A program made the translations under genes and the position numbers. A DNA stretch of 64,000 bases, taken from assembly GCF_000812465.1 (NCBI RefSeq), contig NZ_JWMA01000044.1, positions 248,001-312,000 of the forward strand. Reading direction: 5' to 3'. Origin of the DNA: Cupriavidus sp. IDO (GTDB lineage Bacteria; Pseudomonadota; Gammaproteobacteria; Burkholderiales; Burkholderiaceae). The notes under the pieces are model-generated. The model was not told where the DNA came from. It saw only the letters and a program-made list of their open reading frames with translations, and ran no database searches. Of the stretch, positions 15,653-24,482 are shown one piece after another (within the stretch, counting starts at the first letter, position 1; each line of letters opens with the position of its first letter).

Positions 15653-16617
15653 GACCCGACTTGGCCGGCCTTCCAGCCGATTCAACCGAAGACAGCAGCG
15701 CCGAAATCGAAGCCCGCCACGTGGCCGGCCGGCGCAGCACGCTGGTCAGCGTGGTGGTCAACATCGTCCTGACCTGCCTGCAGGCGGTGGCCGGCATCGT
15801 GGCCGGCTCGCAGGCCCTGATCGCAGACGCCGCGCATTCGCTGTCCGACCTGCTGTCCGACTTCGTCGTGCTGATCGCGGCCCGGCAGAGCCGCAAGGGC
15901 GCGGACGCGGATCACCAGTATGGCCACCTGCGCTTCGAGACGGCGGCATCGCTGGCGCTGGGCGGCCTGCTGCTGGCGGTCGGAGGCGGCATGTTGTGGT
16001 CGGCAGTCGGCAAGCTGCAGCATCCGCAGGTGTTGCAGCCCGTCCAGCCGGTTGCACTGTGGGTCGCGCTGGCAGCGCTGGCCTCCAAGGAATTGCTGTT
16101 CCGCTACATGCTGGCCGTCGCCAAGCGGGTGCGCTCCGGCATGCTGGTCGCCAACGCCTGGCATGCGCGTTCCGATGCGGCCTCGTCGCTGGTGGTGGCG
16201 CTGGGCATCGGCGGCAACATGCTCGGCTACCACGTGCTCGACCCGGTGGCGGCCGTCGTGGTCGGCCTGATGGTGGCGCGCATGGGCCTGCGCTTCGGCT
16301 GGGACGCACTCAATGACCTGATGGACCGCGCCGCCGACGACGAGACCGTTGCCGCCATCCGACAGACCATGCTGGCGACGCCCGGCGTGCTGGGCCTGCA
16401 CGACCTGCGCACGCGCAAGATGGGCGACCAGGTGCTGGTCGACGTGCACCTCGAGATCGACGCCGGCCTCAGCGTGGCGCAAGGCCACGCCATCGCGGTC
16501 GAGGCGCGGCGCCGCACGCTGGAAACCCACAACGTGCTGAACGTCATGACGCACGTGGACCCGGTATACGCGCACGCCGGCCAGGCTGTGGACATCTCCG
16601 GCCCCCGCTGGGGATAA
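15649..16617 (+). CDS. Cation diffusion facilitator (CDF) metal exporter
   Basis: A 322-residue membrane protein of the CDF family, which exports divalent metals such as Zn, Fe or Mn by proton antiport. Helix 2 carries ADAAHSLSDLLSD (about 62-74) and helix 5 HARSDAASS (about 173-181), the two halves of the His/Asp metal site. DADHQYGHLRFET is the expected loop after helix 2. The C-terminal domain (about 225-305) includes the dimerisation fold with HVDP at the end. It overlaps the MarR gene by four bases. The stop TAA lies inside a DnaA-box-like sequence. Confidence 0.93.
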   Translation: MRPDLAGLPADSTEDSSAEIEARHVAGRRSTLVSVVVNIVLTCLQAVAGIVAGSQALIADAAHSLSDLLSDFVVLIAARQSRKGADADHQYGHLRFETAASLALGGLLLAVGGGMLWSAVGKLQHPQVLQPVQPVALWVALAALASKELLFRYMLAVAKRVRSGMLVANAWHARSDAASSLVVALGIGGNMLGYHVLDPVAAVVVGLMVARMGLRFGWDALNDLMDRAADDETVAAIRQTMLATPGVLGLHDLRTRKMGDQVLVDVHLEIDAGLSVAQGHAIAVEARRRTLETHNVLNVMTHVDPVYAHAGQAVDISGPRWG

Positions 16618-16923
16618 CTGCGCGGGAAAGCTGTGCCCTCGCTGGGGGTGCGCTGTGGGATGTATACGTACAACTCGGAGTCGATTTACCGCCACGTATA
16701 CGTCCACCCCGACCTGTCCCAGCCTATCAGGGTTATCCCTGAACAGTTATCTTTTCTGCAAGTGACTGATCCGAAAGACGAAAATCGGGTTATCCACGGC
16801 CGGGGGCCGCGTTTACCTACTACTACTATTTATGTATACGTAAACAATACTGAAGACAGTAAACAGACCATTGCCTGGATCGCACTATCGGCCGTATACG
16901 TGTGCAGGTTGCCGTGCGTATAC
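16562..16923 (+). repeat. Cluster of six GTATACG motifs
   Basis: GTATAC palindromes, each followed by G, occur at 16564-16569 (inside the CDF gene), 16662-16667, 16696-16701, 16834-16839, 16894-16899 and 16918-16923. Five of six have Y before the core, giving YGTATACG, and four continue to GTATACGT. Such a density is unexpected in this GC-rich DNA; only one other copy (51677-51682) was noticed in the window. Function unknown. Confidence 0.75.
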
Positions 16924-16937
16924 GGCCGCCACAGCGT
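16618..16937. other. 320-bp intergenic region with origin-like motifs
   Basis: The gap separates the convergent CDF and tag genes, where only a terminator would be expected. Besides five GTATACG motifs it holds TTATCCACG (16790-16798, 8 of 9 to a DnaA box), TTATCCCTG (16733-16741, weaker) and, at its left edge, TGGGGATAA (16609-16617, 8 of 9 on the reverse strand). After the best box come a GC-rich block (16799-16811) and CTACTACTACTATTTATG (16817-16833), and GTTTAC/GTAAAC flank that tract. No terminator hairpin was seen. No ORF is convincing. Confidence 0.6.
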
Positions 16938-17564
16938 CTACTTCGGCACCTTGAACGCCTTGCGCGCCCGTAGCGCCTGCTCGCGCGTCCAGCAGCCGTC
17001 CTGATGGTCGTTGACCAGCCCGATCGCCTGCATCAGCGCATACATGGTGGTCGGCCCGACAAAGCGCCAGCCACGCTTCTTGAGATCCTTCGACAGCGCC
17101 ACCGACTCGGGCGAGGTCGCCAGCGTGCGCAGGACTTCCGGCGTCAGGACCTTCGGCCGGCTCGCCGGATCCGGTTCGAAGCGCCAGAAATAGGCGGCCA
17201 GCGAGGATTCGGTTTCCAGCAGCTCACGTGCCCGCTGGGCATTGTTGATGGCGGCCTCGATCTTGCCGCGATGGCGCACGATGCCGGCATCGCCCAGCAG
17301 GCGCTGGATGTCGCGCTCGCCAAAGCGGGCGAGTTTCTCGATGTCGAAATTGGCGAAGGCCTTGCGGAAGGCCTCGCGCTTGCGCAGGATGGTCAGCCAG
17401 CTCAGCCCGGCCTGGAAGCCCTCCAGGCACAGTTTCTCGAACAGCCGGCGGTCATCCGCGACCGGAAAGCCCCACTCGTTGTCGTGGTAATGGCAATAGT
17501 CTTCCAGCGTGCCGCACCAGCCGCAGCGTACCTGCCCGGGCGGCGTTTCCTTCCTGCTCGTCAT
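16938..17564 (-). CDS. tag: DNA-3-methyladenine glycosylase I
   Basis: A 208-residue base-excision repair enzyme removing 3-methyladenine. The start (RCGWCGTLEDYCHYHDNEWG, about 13-32) and the C-terminal region (GLVNDHQDGCW, about 182-192) contain the Cys and His residues that bind zinc in Tag proteins. EGFQAGLSWLTILRKREAFR is the core family signature. The length is slightly above the usual 190 owing to a short N-terminal extension. A purine-rich GAGGGAAAGGG precedes the ATG at 17564. Confidence 0.95.
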   Translation of the reverse strand: MTSRKETPPGQVRCGWCGTLEDYCHYHDNEWGFPVADDRRLFEKLCLEGFQAGLSWLTILRKREAFRKAFANFDIEKLARFGERDIQRLLGDAGIVRHRGKIEAAINNAQRARELLETESSLAAYFWRFEPDPASRPKVLTPEVLRTLATSPESVALSKDLKKRGWRFVGPTTMYALMQAIGLVNDHQDGCWTREQALRARKAFKVPK

Positions 17565-17664
17565 GCGTACCCTTTCCCTCTTGAGATAACCGGGCGCCGG
17601 CGACCCTCTCCCGGGCCGGCGCGTTTGCTGCGATCATGCCCGCACCTGAGACATTGCGGAAGGC

Positions 17665-18036
17665 ATGAAAATGGACATGCGACTGACAACGATGGACGAA
17701 GACGGGTGGGAGCTGGATGACGGCGAGCCCATTGCCGCCGCCCACCCCGAGACGTTCTGGATTCCGCAGAAGGAGGAGCGCGATGCGCTGGTCCCTGGCC
17801 AGCTCGTCAAGCTGATCTTCCGCATCCTGACCGAGGACGAATCCGGCCGCGAAGAGGTTCACGTCGAGCGGATGTGGGTCGTCGTCACCGGCCGCGAGGG
17901 CAGCCTTTACACCGGCGAGCTGGACAACCAGCCCTACTGCACCGAGGAGATGAACCCGGGCATGCCGCTGTGCTTCGAGGCGCGCCATGTGATCAATATC
18001 CACAAGGACGACGACGAAGGCGGCGAGGCGGGCTAG
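17665..18036 (+). CDS. Hypothetical acidic protein (DUF2314-like)
   Basis: A 123-residue acidic cytoplasmic protein. The segment VKLIFRILTEDESGREEVHVERMWVVV is followed by YTGELDNQPY and a closing VINIHK, an arrangement like DUF2314 proteins, which may bind ligands through a small beta fold. The assignment is from pattern memory only. It is divergent from tag by about 100 bp and converges with the symporter pseudogene across a bidirectional terminator. Confidence 0.6.
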   Translation: MKMDMRLTTMDEDGWELDDGEPIAAAHPETFWIPQKEERDALVPGQLVKLIFRILTEDESGREEVHVERMWVVVTGREGSLYTGELDNQPYCTEEMNPGMPLCFEARHVINIHKDDDEGGEAG

Positions 18037-18052
18037 GCCGCCCGCGGACAGC

Positions 18053-18081
18053 AAAAAAGCCAGCTCGCGGCTGGCTTTTTT
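18053..18081. terminator. Bidirectional Rho-independent terminator
   Basis: Perfect 12-bp stem AAAAAAGCCAGC (18053-18064) and GCTGGCTTTTTT (18070-18081), five-base loop. The A-run on one side and T-run on the other serve both the + gene ending at 18036 and the minus-strand gene ending at 18104. Confidence 0.93.
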
Positions 18082-18103
18082 GCATTGGACGCAATGCCCC
18101 GGC

Positions 18104-19416
18104 TCAGGCCAGCTTCTTACCGGTCCGGTCGTGCATGAACACCAGCGCGACAAAGCTGATTGCGGCGGCGGCAATCACGTAGTACGCCGGCGCCAGCTTG
18201 TTCTGCGTCGATTCGATCAGCCAGGTCACGATCAGCGGGGCGAAGCCGCCAAAGATGGTCACCGCGAAGTTGTACGCTAGCGACAGCCCGGTCGAGCGCA
18301 CCTCGGTCGGGAACTGCTCGGCCAGCACCGCCGGCGCCGGGCCCGTGAAGGCCGCCAGCAGGATGCCCAGCACGATCTGCACCTGCAGCAGCGTCTGCGT
18401 GCTCGGCGAAACGTTCAGCCAGTGGAACAGCGGATAGGCCAGCACGCCGATCAGCAGCGCCACGATGCCCAGCATGCGCTTGCGGCCCATGCGGTCCGAC
18501 AGCATGCCCATCAGCGGGCACAGCACCAGGATGATCGCGCCGCACAGCGCGGTCGACTTGAAGGTGGCGCCCAGCGGCAGGCCGAGCTGCTGCTTGGCGT
18601 ACGACGGCATGTAGAACACCAGCACGTAGGTGCAGACCGTCCACAGGATGGTCACGCCCAGGCCGGCCAGAGCACTTCGCGCGGATGGTCGCGCAGCACC
18701 TGCGTGAGCGGCGAGAACTTGACATTGGCGGCCTTGCGCGCGGCCTGGCGTGCCTCGAACTCTGGCGGCTCGTGCAGGTGCGAGCGGATGTACATGCCGA
18801 CCGGACCGATCAGCAGGCCGAACAGGAACGGGATGCGCCAGCCCCAGGCGTCGATCTGCGCCGGCTCCAGGCCGTTGGTGACCAGCGCGCCCATAGCGGC
18901 GCCCAGCATGAACGAGATGCCCTGGCTGGCCTGCTGCCAGCTGGCGTAGGCGCCGCGCTCGGCGTCGGGGGCGTGCTCGATCAGGAAGGCCGTTGCGCCG
19001 CCAACCTCGCCACCGGCCGAAAAGCCCTGGATCAGGCGGGCCAGCACGATCAGCGCCGGCGCCCACAGGCCGATCTGGTTGTAGGTGGGCGCCAGGCCGA
19101 TGATGGCTGTGCCGAGCGCCATCAGCAGGATGGTCAGCGTCAACGCCGCCTTGCGGCCCACGCGGTCGGCGTAGACACCGAGCACGATGGCGCCCACCGG
19201 GCGCATGAAGAAGCCGACGCCAAAGGTGGCGACGGTCAGCAGGAACGAGGTCAGGTCATTGCCGGTCGGGAAGAACAGCTTAGCGATGATGACGGCAAAG
19301 AAGCTGTAGACGGTGAAGTCGAACCATTCCAGGCCATTGCCGATGGTGGCGGCGACGATGGCCTTTCGTCGGGTCGCGGCGGAAATGTCGGGGATTGGGG
19401 CGGTGGTAGCGATCAT
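18104..19416 (-). pseudogene. MHS-type MFS metabolite:H+ symporter, interrupted by a frameshift
   Basis: Restored, the product would be about 437 residues, a ProP/KgtP-like organic acid or osmolyte symporter. The N-terminal part starts at 19416 (MIATTAPIPD, then GNGLEWFDFTVYSFF) and runs in frame to a stop at 18652-18654. From about 18670 leftwards the family sequence continues in another frame (LGVTILWTVCTYVLVFYMPS) to 18104. The join reads GTGCTCTGGCCGGC where one extra base, for example GTGCTGCTGGCC, would restore frame, so a one-base deletion near 18667-18673 is likely. Codon use is normal on both sides, so this is either a recent mutation or a sequencing error. Confidence 0.82.
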
Positions 19417-19552
19417 GGCGCTCTTGGGTCGGGAAAATGCCGAGGCGCCATCGCGCTGCCAGGGGCAGCGGAAGGCGCGCACGGGAGTGGGATAGCGCCA
19501 TCTTAAGCGATTCCTTAAACCCGTCTTGTGCCTGGGGCGAGACCGGCTGGTC

Positions 19553-20530
19553 TCAGAAGCTGGCTGCCAGGCCCAGCGAGAACCCCGAAACGTTATTGCC
19601 AAAGACGTACCGCACCACCGCACGCACGCGTGTGACGAATATCTCATGTGCGCTGGTATCCAGCTCCAGCCCGGTACCGACCGTGGTCAGGTAGTTGAAG
19701 CCGAGCACGCCAGCCTGGCTGCCCAGGTAGTGCGAGTGCGACAGCTCCAGCACGTAGCGCACCGGCCGGTCCAGCGCGTGCATGCCGGTCGGGGCGCGCC
19801 AGCGCGCCCACAGGTTGGCGGTCTGCGCCGTGGCTGTGCCGGTCACGCCGCTGCTGGTGCCGCCGAAGGACTGCAGGTGGATGTTGGTGTAGCGCAGCTC
19901 GACATCTATCTCGTACTTCTCGCGATAGTGTTCCCAGTCGAGCATGACCGAGCCGCCCAGGCCATAGGCATTGAGGCTGCCGTGATCAAGGAAGTTGATC
20001 TGGCGGTCGGTGGCCTGCTCGACGACGAACTTCGCCACCGAGAGATCGCTGGAAACGTTGCCCAGCGAGGCATTGAAGATCGGCCGGAACACTAGCTCCT
20101 TGTTGGCCGTGAGCGGGAAATCCCAGCCGATGCCGATGGTGCCCGAGACCGTGTTCCACCTCGTTGGCAGCGGCCGCGACTCAGTGCCGTTGGTGGCGAT
20201 GAAGGTCGGGTCGTAGCGGCTGTAGGCGATGGCGCCTTCCAGGTAGAGCGGGAAGGACTTGCTGATGGTGAAGCCGCCGCCCAGTTGCGACATGACGATG
20301 CCGGGGTCTTCGGTCGACGTATTGTTGATCGACAGCGAACTGGACGTCAGGTCCGGCACCACCGAGTAGGACATCAGCGCCAGCACAGCATTGGCGTGCT
20401 TCTGCACGTTCGCGCCAGCGATGCGGAACCCCGGCGTCGCCTGCGCCTGCACTTGCACCGGCGCGAGGGCGCCAAGTCCCGTCAGCAAGGCTGGCAGGGC
20501 AAACCGGCGGAAATGCTGGAGTGCGGACAT
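19553..20530 (-). CDS. Predicted outer-membrane beta-barrel protein, hypothetical
   Basis: A 325-residue protein with a signal peptide (MSALQHFRRFALPALLTG, cleavage after QAQA near 29), then many alternating amphipathic strands and a final Phe (LGLAASF), the usual end signal for insertion by the Bam complex. About 12 strands fit the length. It stands alone on the minus strand. The substrate or role is unknown. The start at 20530 is preferred over a longer frame because of the signal peptide. Confidence 0.7.
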   Translation of the reverse strand: MSALQHFRRFALPALLTGLGALAPVQVQAQATPGFRIAGANVQKHANAVLALMSYSVVPDLTSSSLSINNTSTEDPGIVMSQLGGGFTISKSFPLYLEGAIAYSRYDPTFIATNGTESRPLPTRWNTVSGTIGIGWDFPLTANKELVFRPIFNASLGNVSSDLSVAKFVVEQATDRQINFLDHGSLNAYGLGGSVMLDWEHYREKYEIDVELRYTNIHLQSFGGTSSGVTGTATAQTANLWARWRAPTGMHALDRPVRYVLELSHSHYLGSQAGVLGFNYLTTVGTGLELDTSAHEIFVTRVRAVVRYVFGNNVSGFSLGLAASF

Positions 20531-20688
20531 GCGAAATCGCTCTGCGGAGTTTTCCGAGGTCGGTTCCGGGCGGCAGGGCTGTCCCGGATACGGCATGCTA
20601 CCGGCGGAATGTTACGACCGATCCGCTGGCATGTGGGAATCTCCGCGCGATTGCTGCGTAGCCGCAACGGATTGCGCCGTCGCGGGAT

Positions 20689-21051
20689 CTAGCTGACGTG
20701 GTGGTGCTGGTGCTCGGCGTGCCCCGAGGCATCGCCGGGTTCGCGCTCAGGCGCAGGCGGCGGACGTCGCCGGGTGAACCAGAGCCAGGCCGCGCTTGCT
20801 ACCCAGCCGGTCACGAACACGGTATCGCCGGCATGGTTGAGCCAGGGCGAGGCAGCGGGCGAACCGAACAGGCTGCCGAGGAAGTCTGCCGGCAGGCGCG
20901 CCACGATCCACAGCACGACCGCCGGAACGCTGGCGTACACGCCAGGCTGCCACCAGAGCAGGCGGATCGGTGCGAGCCGCGCCGGGCGGCGTGAGGTGCG
21001 CTGTACCACGGTTCTCTCCAGCCCGGGGGCACGGTAGTGCGGCGGGCGCAT
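20689..21051 (-). CDS. Small membrane protein, hypothetical
   Basis: About 120 residues with two hydrophobic segments (WWQPGVYASVPAVVLWIVARL at about 33-53, split here only for description, and DTVFVTGWVASAAWLWF at about 76-92). The C-terminal tail is rich in Pro, Glu and His, ending HAEHQHHHVS, and could bind metal. The start is uncertain (21051 or 21087) because neither has a good ribosome site. No family recognised. Confidence 0.5.
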   Translation of the reverse strand: MRPPHYRAPGLERTVVQRTSRRPARLAPIRLLWWQPGVYASVPAVVLWIVARLPADFLGSLFGSPAASPWLNHAGDTVFVTGWVASAAWLWFTRRRPPPAPEREPGDASGHAEHQHHHVS

Positions 21052-21320
21052 GCGTTGTGGGTAGCGCGGGGTGCCCGTGACGGGCATCTCGGCGAGCCGG
21101 GTGGGCTCCCCGACTGCATCATAGGCCGATTCCGAGCCCGCCGGCGCACCGGCGCGATGCGCTGTGTGGGGCACCTCACGCTGCCCTGGCGAGACGGCTT
21201 GCGCACCCGGCGTCGGTCCTTCAAGTTTTTTGCACGACGTATCCGCAAACACCTGCCACCGGCGGGTGGATTCTTTGCCAAACTCACTACAGGTACACAA
21301 ACGATTTGAAGGCAAACGCC

Positions 21321-22208
21321 ATGCTTCCCTCGATTTATGTCTCGCACGGTTCCCCGATGCTCGCCATCGACCCCGGCCCCACCGGCGCGGTATTCGACGC
21401 GCTCGGCGTGAGCCTGCGCGCGCAGCGACCGAAGGCGGTGCTGGTGATTTCGGCGCACTGGATCTACAGCACGCTGGCGGTCGGCAGCCGCGAGCGGCAA
21501 GAGGCATGGCACGACTTCGGCGGCTTCCCGCGCGAACTGTATGCGCTGCGCTACGACGCGCCGGGCTCGCCGGAACTGGCTGCGCGCGTGAAGACGCTGG
21601 TCGAGGCGGCCGGCATCCACGGCGCCGGGTTTGTCGGCCAGGACGAGGAACGCCCGCTCGACCACGGCGCCTGGATGCCGATGCGGCACTTCTTCCCCGA
21701 TGCCGACATGCCGGTCGTACAGCTCGCGCTCAACCCCTATCTGCCGCCAGCGACGCAGATCGAGATCGGCCGCGCACTGGCGCCGCTGCGTGCCGAGGGC
21801 GTGCTGGTGCTGGCTTCTGGCAGCTTCACGCACAACCTGCAGGAAGTGTTCGGTGGCGGACGCCGCGCGCAGCATGGCCCGGACACCGAGCCGTACGTCG
21901 ATGCCTTCCGCAGCTGGATGATCGACGCGCTGGAAGAGGCGCTCGCCGGTGGCGACACCAGCCGCATTGCCGATTACCGCGAGCAGGCGCCTTTCGCGCG
22001 CCGGGCCCACCCGACCGACGAACACCTGCTGCCGTTCTACGTGGCGCTGGGCGCTGCGCTGGGACCGCGCGACGCGGGCGCAGCCGGAACGCCAGCCGAG
22101 GTGGTCCGCGTGGCCGACGAAGTCACCTACGGCGTGCTGGCGATGGACACCTTCGTCTTCAACGGGCTGGGCGCCCGCAAGCGCCCGCCGTTGCAGGCCG
22201 CGGCCTGA
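21321..22208 (+). CDS. Class III extradiol dioxygenase, DODA/YgiD type
   Basis: A 295-residue enzyme of the 4,5-DOPA dioxygenase family, which cleaves catechol-type rings with a single metal. The start at 21321 (MLPSIYVSHGSPML) is preferred over a TTG 15 bases upstream because GAAGGC sits before it and the family starts here. His in SHGSP, His in ISAHW, LDHGAWMPMRHFFP and the GSFTHNLQ motif supply the metal and catalytic residues. The true substrate is unknown. A 270-bp gap precedes it, in which no convincing gene or site was found. Confidence 0.88.
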   Translation: MLPSIYVSHGSPMLAIDPGPTGAVFDALGVSLRAQRPKAVLVISAHWIYSTLAVGSRERQEAWHDFGGFPRELYALRYDAPGSPELAARVKTLVEAAGIHGAGFVGQDEERPLDHGAWMPMRHFFPDADMPVVQLALNPYLPPATQIEIGRALAPLRAEGVLVLASGSFTHNLQEVFGGGRRAQHGPDTEPYVDAFRSWMIDALEEALAGGDTSRIADYREQAPFARRAHPTDEHLLPFYVALGAALGPRDAGAAGTPAEVVRVADEVTYGVLAMDTFVFNGLGARKRPPLQAAA

Positions 22209-22277
22209 ACGCCGTTTGCGCCGAAGCATGCATCGTCCCGCAACGCCTTGATCGTCGCATGACGCGGACGTTTCCCG

Positions 22278-23558
22278 CTACGCGGGCCGCAACAGCCCGC
22301 GCCGGTGCAGCGCAAAGCCGAACGCGAGCAGTGCCGCCAGCGCCAGCGCAACCATCACCCACAGCATCAGCCAGTAACCGCCGGCCGCGCGCCAGAGCAG
22401 GGCGCCCAGCCACGGGGCGGCCGCCTGCATCAGCAGCACCGGCGTCATCATCAGGCCATTGAGCGTGGCGTAGTGATGGCGCGAGATCAGCTCCGGCATC
22501 GCCATCGCGCGCAGCATGGTGTTGACGCCGTTGGCGCAGCCATACAGTACGGCTGCGACCATCAGCCAAATGCCGTGCCCGAGCGCCAAGCACAGCAGCC
22601 CCAGGCTCATCACCGTGTAGACCGGCAACGACAAGCGCACCGGGTGCGGGACCGCCGCGCGCATCATCAGCATGCGGCCCACCACCTGCGCCGGGCCGAT
22701 CAGCGCCGCCACTACCAGCTGCTGCGCCACGGGCAGGCCCTTTTCCGTCAGCATCGGGATCAGGTGCGCACCCAGCAGCGAGGCCACCATCACCGTGGCC
22801 GTAAAGGCCAGCACCACGGCCCAGAACACCGGCTGGCGCAGCGTGGAGCGGGCGATGCCGCCGTTGCCGGCATCGCCCATCGGCAGCGGCGAAGCGGGAT
22901 GGACCGAGGCGTACGTTGCGTGCAAGGCGTAGCGCATGCGCGCGTGCAAGGGCGCGCAGACCAGCAGGTTCAGCGCGGCAAAGCCGGCCAGTGTCGGGCG
23001 CCAGCCGATATGGATCACCAGCCATTGCGCCAGCGGCACGAAGATCGTGCTGGCAAAGCCGGCCATCAGCGTGACGGTGACGATCGGCTTCTGGTAGCCG
23101 TCGCCATAGGCCTGGCGCAGCACCACGAAGGCAGGCTCGTACAGCGTCGTCGCCATCGCCAGGCCGATCGGTATCCACATCAGCAGGAACACGGCCGGCG
23201 ACGGCGTCCACGCCCACAGCAGCAGGCCGGTCCCGGCCAGCACCGAGCCCGTGCCCATCACCTTGCGCGCCGGCACGCGGTCCAGCAGGCGGCCCACTGC
23301 AAACGAGCACATCGCCCACACCAGCAGCCCAAGCGAATAGCCGCCGGCCAGGAAGGGCTTGGAATAGCCCAGCGTCTGGCTCATCGGCGCGATGAACACG
23401 GTGAAGGCGAAATACAGGGTGCCCCACGAGATGGTCTCGGTCAGGCCAAGCGTCCAGACCAGATGGCGGGGCGGCCCGAGGGAGCCGGCATGGCCAGGGG
23501 CGGGTGAAACGGGGAGCGGGGCGGAGTCCGCGTCGGGGCAGGCGTCTTGTCTGGTCAT
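22278..23558 (-). CDS. MFS transporter, substrate unknown
   Basis: A 426-residue, 12-helix major facilitator protein. The first helix begins after about 30 polar residues (HLVWTLGLTETISWGTLYFAF). The loop AVGRLLDRVPARKVMG between helices 2 and 3 is the MFS motif A position. The sequence resembles the monocarboxylate/formate-oxalate type branch, but the substrate cannot be told. It converges with the dioxygenase gene with no clear terminator between. Confidence 0.85.
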   Translation of the reverse strand: MTRQDACPDADSAPLPVSPAPGHAGSLGPPRHLVWTLGLTETISWGTLYFAFTVFIAPMSQTLGYSKPFLAGGYSLGLLVWAMCSFAVGRLLDRVPARKVMGTGSVLAGTGLLLWAWTPSPAVFLLMWIPIGLAMATTLYEPAFVVLRQAYGDGYQKPIVTVTLMAGFASTIFVPLAQWLVIHIGWRPTLAGFAALNLLVCAPLHARMRYALHATYASVHPASPLPMGDAGNGGIARSTLRQPVFWAVVLAFTATVMVASLLGAHLIPMLTEKGLPVAQQLVVAALIGPAQVVGRMLMMRAAVPHPVRLSLPVYTVMSLGLLCLALGHGIWLMVAAVLYGCANGVNTMLRAMAMPELISRHHYATLNGLMMTPVLLMQAAAPWLGALLWRAAGGYWLMLWVMVALALAALLAFGFALHRRGLLRPA

Positions 23559-23677
23559 GGCGCGCCCGGCGCCAGTGCGCCGCAGGCGCGGCAGGGACAG
23601 TGACGATGCGACGGGCTAAGCGGAAATTGTAGCCATCAACAGCGCGCCGTGCTGACGTTGCGCCACTTTGCCCGCCA

Positions 23678-24094
23678 CTATCCTGTGCGGTCTTCGGGCG
23701 GACCCTTGAGTTCGACCACGTTGCCGTCGGGATCCTGCACGTAAAGCGACGGACCCTTGCCCTCGGCGCCAAAGCGCTGCTCGACTGCGCTTGCCTGCAC
23801 GCCATGCTGCGCCAGCCACGCGCGCAGGGCATCGGCGTCGAACGGATCGATGCGCAGGCAGAAGTGGTCCAGGTTGCGGCCTTCGGCACCCGGGCCCGCG
23901 CCGCCGGCGCGGCCCAGCGGGCCGTCGAGCGAGACCAGGTCGATCAGCCCGCTGCCCGCGCGCAACTGCGTCAGGCCGAAGTCCGGCTGCTCGCGCTCGA
24001 CGCTGCAGCCGAGCACCTCCACGTAGAAGCGCCGCAGCGCATCCACGTCTGCGGTGCGCAGCACGAGGTGATCGATGCCGAGGATGCGGAACAT
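23678..24094 (-). CDS. VOC-family (glyoxalase-like) protein
   Basis: A 138-residue single-domain VOC protein. It begins ILGIDHLVLRTADVDALRRFY with the His metal ligand, has LDHFCLRI with the second His and ends SLYVQDPDGNVVELKGP with the Glu ligand. The set is typical of virulence-protein STM3117-like dioxygenase/lyases. No substrate can be given. It precedes a GFA-family gene by 10 bp on the same strand and is probably cotranscribed with it. Confidence 0.88.
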   Translation of the reverse strand: MFRILGIDHLVLRTADVDALRRFYVEVLGCSVEREQPDFGLTQLRAGSGLIDLVSLDGPLGRAGGAGPGAEGRNLDHFCLRIDPFDADALRAWLAQHGVQASAVEQRFGAEGKGPSLYVQDPDGNVVELKGPPEDRTG

Positions 24095-24104
24095 GGCGAC
24101 AGGG

Positions 24105-24455
24105 TCAGTGGTGCAGGCCGTCGTAGTCGATGATCTTCAGGCTGTCGAGGTCCACGTCGTCCAGGCACCGCACATTGACCGCCGCCATCGGCCTGCCGTC
24201 CTTGTCCTGTCCGTCCGCGTAAGGGCCGCAGCCGCACACCGGGCAGAAGCGGTGGGCGATCTTCATGGTGTTGAAGCGATAGGTGGATGCGTTGCTCTCG
24301 GGCGTTTCCAGCTTGAACGATGCGCGCGGCACGAACCACAGCAGGTGTCCGCGGCGCCGGCAGATCGAGCAGTTGCAGCGGATCACGCTGGGGATGTTGT
24401 CGGCTTCGACTTCGTAGGAGATAGCGCCGCAGTGGCAGCTTCCATGGAACGTCAT
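24105..24455 (-). CDS. GFA-family (CENP-V/GFA) zinc protein
   Basis: A 116-residue protein with the GFA zinc-binding cysteines: GSCHCGAISYEV (about 6-17), RCNCSICRRRGHL (about 26-38) and FCPVCGCGPY (about 70-79). The family was named for glutathione-dependent formaldehyde activation, although many members have other or unknown roles. A clear AAGGAGA precedes the ATG at 24455. It forms a small operon with the VOC gene. Confidence 0.9.
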   Translation of the reverse strand: MTFHGSCHCGAISYEVEADNIPSVIRCNCSICRRRGHLLWFVPRASFKLETPESNASTYRFNTMKIAHRFCPVCGCGPYADGQDKDGRPMAAVNVRCLDDVDLDSLKIIDYDGLHH

Positions 24456-24482
24456 ATCGTCTCCTTGTTTTTGTTGCCGGGG

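Noticed and set aside
16817..16850. Possible dif recombination site around TTTATGTATACGTAAAC
   Set aside because: The gene polarity would suit a terminus, but neither 11-bp Xer arm (in particular TTATGTTAAAT) is present.
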